From Rariglobus sp041671745 (GTDB lineage: Bacteria; Verrucomicrobiota; Verrucomicrobiia; Opitutales; Opitutaceae), in the NCBI GenBank assembly GCA_041671745.1, contig JBAZBC010000001.1:62001-126000 (forward strand): a DNA stretch of 64,000 bases, given 5' to 3'. The notes beneath the pieces are model-generated. The model was not told where the DNA came from, did no database searches, and saw only the letters and a program-made list of their open reading frames with translations. Shown one piece after another: positions 1 through 7,944 of the stretch. Made by a program: the position numbers and the translations under genes. Positions within the stretch are counted from its first letter, which is position 1. The number at the start of each line of letters is the position of its first letter.

Positions 1-2247
1 GACGAGTTTGTGGGCGGCGGCGGGGCGGCAGAGGCCGGCCATGTCTTTGATCGCGAGGACGTGCGCGCCCATTTTTTCGAGCTCCTTGGCGAGGCGGACG
101 TAGTAGGAGAGGGTGAACTTGTCGCGTTTTTCGTCGAGGATGTCGCCAGTGTAGCAGATGGCGGCTTCGCAGACGGCGTGGGTTTCCTGCACAGCGTCCA
201 TGGCGACGCGGAGACTGGGAAGGTAGTTGAGCGAGTCGAAGATGCGGAAGATGTCCATGCCGTTGGCGGCGGAGTGGCGCACGAAGCCGGCGACGATGTG
301 GTCGGGGTAGTTGGTGTAGCCGACGGCGTTGGCGCCGCGGAGGAGCATCTGGAAACAGATGTTGGGGACGCGGGTGCGGAGCTGGCGGAGACGTTCCCAC
401 GGGTCCTCGTTGAGGAAGCGCATCGAGGTGTCGAAGGTGGCGCCGCCCCACATTTCGAGGGAGTAGAGGTCGGGCACGCGGCGGGCGAGGGCGGCGGCGC
501 TGGCGAGCATGTCGTGCGTGCGCACGCGAGTCGCCATGAGGGACTGGTGGGCGTCGCGGAAGGTGGTGTCGGTGACGAGGAGGCGTTTTTGCGCGATGGT
601 CCAAGCAGCGAATTTTTTGGCGCCGAGCTTGAGGAGAAGCTGACGGGTGCCGTCGGGCGGGGTGGTTTGCGGGTCGTAGGCGACCGGTGTGATGGGGGCG
701 AACGGCTTGGCGGGGCGGAAGCCTTTGGCGTGGGGGTTGCCGTTGACGGTGACGTTGCCGATGAAGTTGAGGATGCGGGTGGCGCGGTCCCGGCCGGCGG
801 TGAACTTGAAAAGTTCGGGGGACGTGTCGATGAGCGTGGTGGTGGCCTGCCCGGACTGGAAGAGGGGGTGGGAGACGACGTTCTCGAGGAAGGGAATGTT
901 GGTCTTCACTCCGCGGATACGGAATTCGCGCAGGGCGCGGTCCATGCGGTGGAGGGCGACCTCGTAGGACTGGCCGCTGGCGATGATCTTCACGAGCATC
1001 GAGTCGTAGAACGGGGTGATGACGGAGCCGGAGAAACCGGCGGCGCCGTCGAGTCGGATGCCGAAGCCGCCGGGAGAGCGGTAGGCCTGGATGCGCCCGT
1101 AGTCGGGCATGAACTTGTTCTCGGGGTCCTCGGTGGTGATGCGGCACTGGAGGGCGAAACCGTTGCGGGGCACGTCGGATTGCCGCGGCATGCCGACCTC
1201 GGGCGAGTGGAGCGGGTAGCCCCGGGCGATGAGGATCTGGGCGCGGACGAGGTCGAGGCCGGTGATGACCTCGGTGACGGTATGCTCGACCTGGATACGG
1301 GGGTTCATCTCGATGAAGAACCACTCGTGGCGGTCGAGGTCGTAGAGGAATTCCACGGTGCCGGCGTTGTCGTAGCGGATCTCGCGGGCGATGCGCACGG
1401 CGGCGGCGCAGAGGGCGTCGACGACGTCGCGGGGCAGGCCGAAGCTGGGGGCGACCTCGATAACCTTCTGGTGCCGGCGCTGGACGGAGCAGTCGCGTTC
1501 GTGAAGGTGGATGACGTTGCCGTGCTTGTCGCCGAGGATCTGGACCTCGATGTGTTTGGCGCGGGGAATGTATTTTTCGAGGAAGACGGCGGAGTTGCCG
1601 AAGGCGCGGCCGGCCTCGCCCTGGGCCTCGTCGAGCAGGTCGGAGAGATCGGCGGCCTTGTGGACGACGCGCATGCCGCGTCCGCCGCCACCGAAGGCGG
1701 CCTTGATGATGAGGGGGAAGCCGATTTGTTTGGCGATCTTGAGGGCTTCGGCGCGGTCGCTGACGGGGTCTTCGGTGCCGGGGAGAACGGGGACCTTGAT
1801 GCGTTGGGCGAGGGCGCGGGCGGCGGTCTTGTCGCCCATCATGTCGAGCAGCTCGGAGCGGGGGCCGACGAAGATGATGCCGGCTTTCTCGACGGCGCGG
1901 GCGAAGTCGGGGTTTTCGGAAAGGAAGCCGTAGCCGGGATGGATGGCGTCGACGGATTTTTCGCGGGCGACACCGACGATGCTGTCGATGTCGAGGTAGG
2001 CGGCGACAGGGCCCTTGCCGTGGCCGACCTGGTAGGCCTCGTCGGATTTTTGGCGATGGATGGAGAAGCGGTCCTCCTGGGCGAAGATGCCGACGGTGCG
2101 CAGGCCGAGTTCGGTGCCGGCGCGGAAGATGCGCACGGCGATTTCGGAGCGGTTGGCGGCCATGAGCTTCGCGACGGGGCGAATCTCGACGGGCTGTTGG
2201 GTAATGGGCGTGCTGGACGACGTGGCGGGGGATTTGGCAACGGGCAT
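1..2247 (-). CDS. pyc: Pyruvate carboxylase, N-terminal two thirds (runs off left edge)
   Basis: ATP- and biotin-dependent carboxylation of pyruvate to oxaloacetate, a cytoplasmic anaplerotic step. Reading leftward from the ATG at 2247 the frame stays open to base 1 (749 codons), so the C-terminal biotin carrier lies outside the window. The biotin carboxylase half begins near residue 28 (ANRSEIAVRIFRA), with the ATP-grasp glycine loop GGGGRGMR near residue 186 followed by EVQILGD and RDCSVQRRHQK. The carboxyltransferase half begins near residue 555 with VTDTTFRDAHQSLMATR, containing the metal-binding Asp. This order matches single-chain pyruvate carboxylases of about 1150 residues rather than split acetyl-CoA or oxaloacetate decarboxylase subunits. 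The first ~25 residues are Ser/Thr/Pro-rich, so a slightly later start is possible. No neighbour is obviously co-transcribed. Confidence 0.95.
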   Translation of the reverse strand, partial: MPVAKSPATSSSTPITQQPVEIRPVAKLMAANRSEIAVRIFRAGTELGLRTVGIFAQEDRFSIHRQKSDEAYQVGHGKGPVAAYLDIDSIVGVAREKSVDAIHPGYGFLSENPDFARAVEKAGIIFVGPRSELLDMMGDKTAARALAQRIKVPVLPGTEDPVSDRAEALKIAKQIGFPLIIKAAFGGGGRGMRVVHKAADLSDLLDEAQGEAGRAFGNSAVFLEKYIPRAKHIEVQILGDKHGNVIHLHERDCSVQRRHQKVIEVAPSFGLPRDVVDALCAAAVRIAREIRYDNAGTVEFLYDLDRHEWFFIEMNPRIQVEHTVTEVITGLDLVRAQILIARGYPLHSPEVGMPRQSDVPRNGFALQCRITTEDPENKFMPDYGRIQAYRSPGGFGIRLDGAAGFSGSVITPFYDSMLVKIIASGQSYEVALHRMDRALREFRIRGVKTNIPFLENVVSHPLFQSGQATTTLIDTSPELFKFTAGRDRATRILNFIGNVTVNGNPHAKGFRPAKPFAPITPVAYDPQTTPPDGTRQLLLKLGAKKFAAWTIAQKRLLVTDTTFRDAHQSLMATRVRTHDMLASAAALARRVPDLYSLEMWGGATFDTSMRFLNEDPWERLRQLRTRVPNICFQMLLRGANAVGYTNYPDHIVAGFVRHSAANGMDIFRIFDSLNYLPSLRVAMDAVQETHAVCEAAICYTGDILDEKRDKFTLSYYVRLAKELEKMGAHVLAIKDMAGLCRPAAAHKLV

Positions 2248-2414
2248 GAGTTATCCGGGGATGGTGGGTCCGAAAGACGTGAAGGAATTTCCCGCCGGGT
2301 GCGATTAGTTTTATGCATGATTCCGGTTAGAATCACTTGCCGGAGGGCGATACGGTTATCCGCAGGCGCGGCGGGACGCAGCGGATGCCGACCTACGAGG
2401 GAAGTGCCGTCCGG

Positions 2415-3440
2415 TTATTTTTGGGAACGCTGTTTTTTTAACGCGCGTTCACCGACGAGCACGGCACCCCAGAGGCGGAGGCGTTCGAAGCCGAGCAGGC
2501 ACAGGCCGACCGCCGCCAGGGAGAGCACGATTCCGGTGACGCCGAGAACGCTACGTTCGGCGTAGCAGGTCCAGACGAACTGGCCTACGCAGAGCACGGC
2601 GACAAAGAGCAGTGTCGGTTTGCGTCCGATGAGATCGACCATGAAGGCGCCGAGCGGAGCGCCGAGGCAGACGACGGGGGCGGCGGCGAGCCAGTTTTCA
2701 TACACGCCGGGCTGGAGGCCGGTGGTGAGGTTTTTCACCAGGATGCCGAGGAGCGAGGTGAAGGCCATGATGAGGACGGAGGTGGGAATCGCGATTTTCA
2801 GGTCGGCGCGACACAGCAGGACCAGCGCGGCGTAGAGCACCATGTCGATGCCGACGCCGGTGACCGCCGCGACGGTGGCGCCGGACAGCGCCCCGATCAC
2901 GACCCCGACGCGGAAATCCCAGTGTTCGTCGAAGTCCGTCATGCCGGTGTGGCCGGCGATTTCGCCGATGCGGTAGAGGTGCAGGACGCCGAAGCTGGCC
3001 CAGGCCACGGCGAAGACGACCTTGATCCAGAGTTCGGGGACCAGCGGGGCGATGAACCAGATGCCGAGCGGCGTGGCGAATAGGGAGCCGAGCATGGCAC
3101 CTTTTAACATCGCCCAGGCGAGCGGTTGACGGCGGGCGAGGATGAAGATGCTCGCGCTGGTCATGCCGATGGACTGCACCGCAAAACTGAAGTCGCGTCC
3201 GAGGCTGGCAGGCAGGCCGAAGAGCAGGACGAGAATGGGAAACCCGACCGTGCCGCCACCCATGGGAGTGGCACCGGCGACATAACTGCCCATGGCCATG
3301 GCGAGTGCGATCGGCCAGTGGGCCTGGGCGTCGGCCCATTTGCCCTGTCCGAAGACAAGCCACGACCATCCGCTGTAAAAGACCGCCAGCCAGAGGAACC
3401 AGACCCAGAGGTGCTTTTTGCGCGGGGGGAGGAGGGTCAT
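2415..3440 (-). CDS. TSUP-family permease (sulfite exporter TauE/SafE-like)
   Basis: Integral inner-membrane protein of 341 residues with about eight hydrophobic segments. The segment containing YVAGATPMGGGTVGFPILVL followed by GRDFSFAVQSIGMTSAS is typical of the TauE/SafE (TSUP) family, whose members move sulfite, sulfonates or other small organic anions. I chose the ATG at 3440 (MTLLPPRKK) because the longer reading from a TTG at 3527 adds 29 residues without family character. The C-terminus is basic (ALKKQRSQK). It lies 167 bp downstream of pyc in the same direction but apparently as a separate unit. Substrate cannot be read from the sequence. Confidence 0.85.
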   Translation of the reverse strand: MTLLPPRKKHLWVWFLWLAVFYSGWSWLVFGQGKWADAQAHWPIALAMAMGSYVAGATPMGGGTVGFPILVLLFGLPASLGRDFSFAVQSIGMTSASIFILARRQPLAWAMLKGAMLGSLFATPLGIWFIAPLVPELWIKVVFAVAWASFGVLHLYRIGEIAGHTGMTDFDEHWDFRVGVVIGALSGATVAAVTGVGIDMVLYAALVLLCRADLKIAIPTSVLIMAFTSLLGILVKNLTTGLQPGVYENWLAAAPVVCLGAPLGAFMVDLIGRKPTLLFVAVLCVGQFVWTCYAERSVLGVTGIVLSLAAVGLCLLGFERLRLWGAVLVGERALKKQRSQK

Positions 3441-3635
3441 GAATTCGGGTGCGGCAACGAAGCCATGGAGATGCCGGCCAAAAGCGATAGGGAAATGGTT
3501 TTTTCGAGTGCGCTGTCCGACGGCCAAAATACCGATGTCGACGCCCCGATCATGGCTGGTCCTCAGTGGATCAACTTTTACGCAGGCCCCGAAGTAGGGG
3601 GCTGGGGGATGACCACCGACCGCAAGACGGCGGCG

Positions 3636-3875
3636 CTATTCCAGTGATTGCATGAACTCTTTGACCGTCCGGCAGGCGCAGTGATAGGCGATGATTTTTT
3701 TGAGATCCTCTATGCTGAGGGATATTGACCAAGTAACCCGTTCATTAATAGATAATTGACGAATGTCATACAAGGGGCAGCCCGAGGGATTGTCCTGAAC
3801 CACCGGGCAGGTGCGCGCCAGTTCCAGCACATAATTTCTGAGTGTATCAGGATCGGTGGTCGAGGGGGGTATCAC
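3636..3875 (-). CDS. Small conserved-looking Cys-containing protein
   Basis: A 79-residue soluble protein starting at GTG 3875. It has an ordered pattern of cysteines: CPVVQDNPSGCPL near residues 23-35, then an ERVTW segment, an acidic ISLSIEDLKKI helix and a final YHCACRTVKE. I recall proteins of this shape (CP-x-x-x-x-NP-x-x-C-x-L ... YH-x-x-C) from other Verrucomicrobiota, but I have not named a family. The cysteine spacing could bind a metal or form disulfides. No ribosome-binding site is obvious before the GTG, so the exact start is uncertain. It stands alone between the permease and an AT-rich gap. Confidence 0.55.
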   Translation of the reverse strand: MIPPSTTDPDTLRNYVLELARTCPVVQDNPSGCPLYDIRQLSINERVTWSISLSIEDLKKIIAYHCACRTVKEFMQSLE

Positions 3876-4402
3876 GTTTGGGGTAAACTGATTAAGGTCG
3901 TATCGCAGGGGTGGCGGGGAATGGTTATATCGGCCCGCTTTCGACGCTTTTAAAGCAAATTAATTAAAATCGGGAGGGTGGGTCGGTTGATCAAGATGGA
4001 GCAGCGGTGGATGGGGGTTTATTAAGTTTATATATAATTGATGTTTATTTATTTAAAATATTTTTATGGATACGAATGCTTACTTGAATCCACGTGCAAA
4101 CGCACGAACTCAGCGAGCTCTTGAGGCCGCCGCCGCCGCAGGATTTCAATCCACTGTGCACACGGCTGCTGACACGCTTTCGGTATGCTAATTACCCCTT
4201 GGGAGAATGGGCGGATGAGGGTTTCCGCTTTGAAGTCATTAATGAATCGTTTTCATATCAGGCTTCATTGTCTTCCCGTTCGATTTGTCGTCGGGGAGCA
4301 TCTTTCCATCCCCGATTTAGCCCAACCATGTCTCTCGCACCACACTTGCGGCCGTCTTTCTGGCGTTGCCTGCGTCCAATCTGACGGGAGGAGACGAGGT
4401 TT
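3876..4402. other. Gene-free stretch with an AT-rich core
   Basis: About 527 bases without a convincing gene. Bases 3950-4090 are strikingly A+T-rich for this genome (runs of TTAATTAAAA, TTTATATATAATT and TTATTTATTTAAAA), which may hold promoter elements for the leftward small gene at 3636-3875. The short readings on both strands between 4094 and 4402 have no protein character and overlap the tail of the SGNH hydrolase gene. Confidence 0.4.
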
Positions 4403-5185
4403 TTAAAACGGCAGCAACTGCGGCTGCTTCGGGATGCGGCCCTGGGATGACGAACGTCCTACGATCCCCTGCCAGACCCAGGGTAGCAGATGGCACCGTG
4501 TCCAGCGCAGTTCGGATGCCCACCATTGTCGGCAGGTTTGCCCCGATGTCTCAGGGAGCGGCTGTTTCCAGTCATCGTTGCCGTCCGGCAGGTGCAGAGC
4601 CTGTGCAAGCGCCTCCGCGATGCGGGCGTGCCCGGAGGCGTTGGCGTGGATGCGGTCCTCGCTCCACAGCCGCCGGTCGGTGGCCACCGGATGCGCCGCG
4701 AAGTCCACGAGGATTGAGCCGGTGTTTAGCGAGGCCTTGGCCAGAGCCCGATTGAGCGCGGCGATGCGGGGCGCGATCAGTCGCGCGAGCGGTATCAGCG
4801 GCGTGAGGTCGGGCAGCGTAAAACTGAGAACGGTCGCTCCGCTGTCGCGCAACGCGCGTTGCATATGCTCGATGTCGGTCGCCACTTCGCGGGCGTTGAA
4901 CCGCAGCGCGGTCACATCGTTGGTGCCGCAAAATACCGTCGCCAGATCGGGCCGCATCGCGAGGGCGGCATCGAGCTGGCGTGCGCGGATCTGCGCCGTG
5001 GTCAGGCCGCGCACGGCGAGGTTCGCGTAGTGCAAACCGCCGCCCTGGGAGGCGTTAATCCGCTCGGCCAGTCGCTGTGACCAGCCGCGGTAGCCACCGG
5101 CGCCATCCGGGTCGTCGATGCCTTCGGTGGAACTGTCGCCGAGGGCGATGTAGCGCGCGAAGCGGTCGGGCCGGACCGGTTCCAT
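4403..5185 (-). CDS. SGNH/GDSL-family hydrolase (esterase/lipase-like)
   Basis: A 260-residue cytoplasmic hydrolase of the SGNH fold. Family blocks are visible in order: block I YIALGDSST with nucleophile Ser18, block II NLAVRG with Gly60, block III GTND with Asn89, and block V DRIHANASGH with Asp177 and His180. The four SGNH residues are therefore all present. The C-terminal tail after residue 200 is rich in Trp and Arg (WWASELRWTRCHLLPW) and ends GRSSSQGR, an extension seen in relatives of this subgroup. No signal peptide. The ATG at 5185 is 4 bp after the stop of the upstream marR gene, so the two are probably one transcript under MarR autoregulation. Likely a carboxylesterase; substrate unknown. 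Confidence 0.88.
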   Translation of the reverse strand: MEPVRPDRFARYIALGDSSTEGIDDPDGAGGYRGWSQRLAERINASQGGGLHYANLAVRGLTTAQIRARQLDAALAMRPDLATVFCGTNDVTALRFNAREVATDIEHMQRALRDSGATVLSFTLPDLTPLIPLARLIAPRIAALNRALAKASLNTGSILVDFAAHPVATDRRLWSEDRIHANASGHARIAEALAQALHLPDGNDDWKQPLPETSGQTCRQWWASELRWTRCHLLPWVWQGIVGRSSSQGRIPKQPQLLPF

Positions 5186-5189
5186 GGGA

Positions 5190-5684
5190 TCAGGCTTCGC
5201 CTTTGGGGGTGTCGGGGGCAGGGGTGAGGTTGGTGCGTATGCGTTGAAGCAGGGCGGCGAGCTGACGGCGTTCGGCAGTGCTCAGTCCCGCAATGGCGAG
5301 ATCGGAGAGGCGATCCACTCGGCGGCGCAGTGAAGTGTGTATCGCGCGGCCTTCGGCGGTGAGCTCGAGCCGCACGCTGCGACGGTCCTTTTCGTCGTCA
5401 TGCCCGGCGATGAGCCCGTGCTCCTTGAGATTTTTGACCAAGCGAGCGAGCTGGCCTTTGTCGCGCTCCATGAACCCGACGAGATCGCGCAGGGTCCCGC
5501 CGTTGTTGCGCGCAAGGAAACCCAGCAGGCGCCCTTCCATGTGCGTCAGTTCAAGAGGGCCGTCGCGGAACGAGCGATACTGCTCCCCCCTAAAGAGATG
5601 CATGATGGCGTGAATCGACTCGAACACCTCGCGGGATCCGGCGGGGGATTTTTTGTTGACACTATCAACTATTTTGAGGTTCAT
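5190..5684 (-). CDS. MarR-family transcriptional regulator
   Basis: A 164-residue winged-helix repressor, starting at ATG 5684 (a TTG at 5699 is also in frame). The winged helix is clear: LTHMEGRLLGFLARN, LRDLVGFMERDKGQLARLVKNL as recognition region, then GLIAGHDDEKDRRSVRLELT as the wing with the conserved DxRS/R signature. It heads a two-gene unit with the SGNH hydrolase and is divergent from the O-methyltransferase at 5767. Two 15-bp operator-like repeats lie at 5655-5669 and 5686-5700, one of them inside the first codons, so autorepression and co-control of the divergent gene are likely. MarR proteins usually sense phenolic or other small aromatic ligands, which fits a methyltransferase target. 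Confidence 0.9.
   Translation of the reverse strand: MNLKIVDSVNKKSPAGSREVFESIHAIMHLFRGEQYRSFRDGPLELTHMEGRLLGFLARNNGGTLRDLVGFMERDKGQLARLVKNLKEHGLIAGHDDEKDRRSVRLELTAEGRAIHTSLRRRVDRLSDLAIAGLSTAERRQLAALLQRIRTNLTPAPDTPKGEA
5655..5669. promoter_or_regulatory. Candidate MarR operator, site 1
   Basis: GTTGACACTATCAAC, a near-perfect inverted repeat (GTTGA and TCAAC arms) just inside the marR start. A second copy lies 31 bp away, about three helical turns. It also contains TTGACA on the + strand, a possible -35 element for the divergent methyltransferase gene. Confidence 0.6.
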
Positions 5685-5685
5685 T

Positions 5686-5700
5686 GTAGACAATATCAAC
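5686..5700. promoter_or_regulatory. Candidate MarR operator, site 2
   Basis: GTAGACAATATCAAC, matching site 1 at 13 of 15 positions and in the same orientation, in the gap between the divergent marR and O-methyltransferase genes. The pairing of two similar palindromes in a marR control region is the usual autoregulatory layout of the family. Confidence 0.6.
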
Positions 5701-5766
5701 CATTATGGTCCGGCAGGGAAGCGCCAAATTCGGTGCGCCGCCGGCCGGCCCGTTTGACAAAACATC

Positions 5767-6432
5767 ATGAAATCCTGGATCAACACGCCCCAAGTCAGTG
5801 AACTGTTGGATGCGCTTTATGCGGATGCGGCCACAAACGATCCGCTGGTTCGAGAGGCGATGCAGGCCACCGGTCCGGTTTCCGAAAAAAACGCCGATTT
5901 TTTTCATGGAATGCGAAAAGCCTACATGGCCGTGCCGCCCGCATTCGGCCAGCTGCTTTACACGCAGGCCCGCGCAACCAAGGCCAGGACCGTGGTGGAG
6001 TTTGGCACCTCGTTTGGCATTTCGACGATCTATCTTGCGTCGGCGGTGCGCGACAACGGCGGCGGCAAGGTGATCACCTGCGAGTTCGATCCGGAAAAGG
6101 CGGAGCAGGCGAAGAAAAATCTGACGGCCGCCGGACTGGTTGATCTGGTCGAGTTCCGTGTGGGCGATGCGTTGCAAACCCTGACGCAGCCGACCGGCGA
6201 GATCGACATGCTCTTTCTGGATGGTGCCAAGCACCTCTATATCGACGTGCTCAAGCTCCTGGAGCCGCGCTTGCGGTCGGGGGCCATCATCGCCAGCGAC
6301 AACACCGACCATGACGGCATGGAGTCTTTCTTGGATCGCCTCCGCAATCCCGGCAACGGCTATACCTCGGCTGCGATCCTCACGGGCACGCATGAGCGCA
6401 ACCGCGGGCACGAGATTACGGTGCGCAATTGA
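5767..6432 (+). CDS. Class I SAM-dependent O-methyltransferase (family 3)
   Basis: A 221-residue soluble methyltransferase. The SAM-binding core is visible: motif I VVEFGTSFGISTIYLA (residues about 78-94), acidic loop ITCEFDPEKAEQAKKNL, and the motif IDMLFLDGAKHLYIDVLKLL containing the LDG(A/D)K segment that binds the metal and substrate in caffeoyl-CoA/catechol O-methyltransferase relatives. SDNTDHDG follows as the second metal-binding stretch. The methyl acceptor is unknown, but this family usually takes catechols or other hydroxylated small molecules. Transcribed divergently from the MarR gene with shared operator-like repeats, suggesting repression by that regulator. Confidence 0.9.
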   Translation: MKSWINTPQVSELLDALYADAATNDPLVREAMQATGPVSEKNADFFHGMRKAYMAVPPAFGQLLYTQARATKARTVVEFGTSFGISTIYLASAVRDNGGGKVITCEFDPEKAEQAKKNLTAAGLVDLVEFRVGDALQTLTQPTGEIDMLFLDGAKHLYIDVLKLLEPRLRSGAIIASDNTDHDGMESFLDRLRNPGNGYTSAAILTGTHERNRGHEITVRN

Positions 6433-6443
6433 GTTCTTGAAAG

Positions 6444-6578
6444 CTAAGAGGGCGTCTAAAAAGTCGGCTTGAGGTAGGGCGCGACGCTGCTGGGCCCGCC
6501 GTGAATCACCAGTGGCGTTCGTGCGCCCAACCGGACGGCCCGGCGGTCCGTCCCCTACCTTTTTAGACGCCCTCTTAG
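6444..6578. mobile_element. MITE-like element with 20-bp perfect terminal inverted repeats
   Basis: A 135-bp non-coding element. The left end 6444-6463 reads CTAAGAGGGCGTCTAAAAAG and the right end 6559-6578 is its exact reverse complement. The outer bases can be read as a TA dinucleotide duplication around an AGAGGGCG...CGCCCTCT core. The interior is G+C-rich and partly palindromic (GGTAGGG near the left arm, CCCTACC near the right arm), like repetitive extragenic palindromes. The right end touches the start of the IS5-type remnant. It sits directly after the methyltransferase stop and could also end its transcript as a long hairpin. Confidence 0.75.
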
Positions 6579-6651
6579 GGAAACGCTGATTTAATTCCTG
6601 AGGAACAAGCGAGCGGAGGAGTTGAGGCGTGCGAGTTGCTAACGTTGAGGA

Positions 6652-7052
6652 ATGACACACCAGAGCAGTTTCGCGCAAGCGGAGTTTGAGGGGAAAAAGA
6701 AGATGACGAGGAGAGAGAAGTTTCTCGCGCGGATGGAAGAGGTGATCCCGTGGGCGCGTTTGCTGGCGGTGATCGAGCCGCATTACCCGAAGGGTGCACG
6801 AGGCCGGCCGCCGCTCGGTCTGGAGCGCACGCTGAGGGTCTATTTCCTCCAGCAGTGGTATGGACTGGCGGACGAAGCCCTCGAGGATGCGCTCTACGAC
6901 AGCCAGGCGCTGCGCGGTTTCGCGCGGATCAATCTGGTCGAGGGCGGCGTGCCCGACGCCACCACGCTGCTGAAGTTCCGGCGCCTGCTCGAAACCCACG
7001 ACCTGTGCAAAGGCCTGTTCACCGCGATCAACGCCGATCTGGCCGCGCGGCC
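6652..7052 (+). pseudogene. IS5-family transposase, N-terminal fragment
   Basis: About 134 residues match the N-terminal (DUF772-type) part of IS5-group transposases: MTHQSSFAQAEFEGKKK, then EEVIPWARLLAVIEPHYP, RPPLGLERTLRVYFLQQWYG, ALEDALYDSQALRGFARI and PDATTLLKFRRLLE. The family continues for roughly 200 more residues carrying the DDE catalytic acids; here the homology stops near 7052 and the frame runs into unrelated sequence, terminating at 7107. The element cannot transpose by itself. Its left part begins close to 6579, right at the end of the MITE-like element. The remaining 3' end of the IS is missing. Confidence 0.8.
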
Positions 7053-7214
7053 CGCGCGATCATTCAGGTCGCCGCAGGCCCGACAGTTCCGGCCAGACTG
7101 CTGCTAGGCAGCGATGCGGTCCGTATCATAGGAGCCGAAATCGACGCCCAACGTGAAGAGATCGAAACCTGGAAAAACGTCAGCATCACCACGGATTTCC
7201 CAGTCACCCTATAA
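7053..7214 (+). pseudogene. C-terminal remnant of a short-chain dehydrogenase/reductase
   Basis: In the frame ending with TAA at 7212-7214 the last ~50 codons read AIIQVAAGPTVPARLLLGSD and then an EIDAQREEIETWKNVSITTD segment. This is the typical tail of SDR-family oxidoreductases, where a (P/A)xRLLLGxDA segment is followed by an acidic helix with a central Trp. The N-terminal Rossmann part with the TGxxxGxG and YxxxK motifs is absent; the IS5 fragment takes its place. So an SDR gene was cut by IS insertion followed by deletion. It precedes a cupin and an alcohol dehydrogenase gene, a common company for such SDRs. Confidence 0.65.
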
Positions 7215-7378
7215 CGTAGGAGCCTGCTCGCAGCCGATCCAGGCTGACTAACTCAACCATCGCCTGCAAGCAGGCCCCCCCTGCCTCCCCGAATAAGCGC
7301 AAGATCACAACAGTGCGCGCAAGCTGCAGGGCGACGGTCGCCGTGTGATCGGGTAGAGTAGGCCCCGTTAACCAGACC

Positions 7379-7894
7379 ATGGCCGTTTCCCGTCGCACCT
7401 TTATCCAAACCGCCGCCAGCGCCTACCTCATCGTGTTGTCGGGGTTCATTCGTCTTCAGGCCGCTGGCGCAACTTCGCCCCAATCATCCTCTCCAACCAT
7501 GACCATTGCACGCAACGGAACACAGGCCTCCTCGCAAGGATCGGCCGACTATTTTACCGGATCGGTTCGCATCGATCCTTTGTTCAAAGGCGAGGCACCC
7601 TCCCGCGTTTTTGGCGCTTACGTCACCTTCGAACCCGGCGCGCGCACCGCGTGGCATACGCATCCGCTTGGACAGACGTTGATCGTCACTGCCGGTTGCG
7701 GACGCGTGCAGCGCGAGGGCGGCCCCGTCGAGGAAATCCGTTCCGGCGACGTCGTCTGGTTTCCGCCGGGAGAGAAACACTGGCACGGCGCCGCGCCTTC
7801 CACGGCCATGACACACATAGCCATCCAGGAAGCGCTCGATGGAAAAGTCGTCGAGTGGATGGAAAAAGTGACCGATGCCGACTACGCTCGCTGA
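7379..7894 (+). CDS. Exported cupin-domain protein with Tat signal
   Basis: A 171-residue protein. Residues 4-9 (SRRTFI) plus a hydrophobic stretch form a twin-arginine signal peptide, so it is probably exported folded. The cupin barrel follows: EPGARTAWHTHPLGQTLIVT with His ligands near residues 93 and 95, then SGDVVWFPPGEKHWHGA as the second motif with further His. Short cupins of this kind, associated with alcohol dehydrogenases, aldo-keto reductases and SDRs, are often annotated as mandelonitrile-lyase-like or carboxymuconolactone-associated; the real reaction is uncertain. An internal ATG near 7499 would give a cytoplasmic form without the Tat signal. It is followed 50 bp later by the zinc alcohol dehydrogenase. 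Confidence 0.85.
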   Translation: MAVSRRTFIQTAASAYLIVLSGFIRLQAAGATSPQSSSPTMTIARNGTQASSQGSADYFTGSVRIDPLFKGEAPSRVFGAYVTFEPGARTAWHTHPLGQTLIVTAGCGRVQREGGPVEEIRSGDVVWFPPGEKHWHGAAPSTAMTHIAIQEALDGKVVEWMEKVTDADYAR

Positions 7895-7944
7895 GTCTTT
7901 CTTCCCGCAGCCACCCATTCACTCAACTCAATCGATTCAATCTC

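Noticed and set aside
10..2565. Long rightward reading frame antisense to pyruvate carboxylase
   Set aside because: It mirrors codon structure of the real leftward gene in a G+C-rich genome, its translation is Gly/Ala/Glu/Asp low-complexity, and it shows no protein family features.
4094..4406. Short rightward frames in the gap before the SGNH gene
   Set aside because: No ribosome-binding site, no recognisable protein pattern, and partial overlap with the SGNH tail.
5665..6999. Leftward 444-codon frame across the methyltransferase and IS5 region
   Set aside because: It runs through unrelated elements on the opposite strand and is a shadow of the + strand methyltransferase frame.
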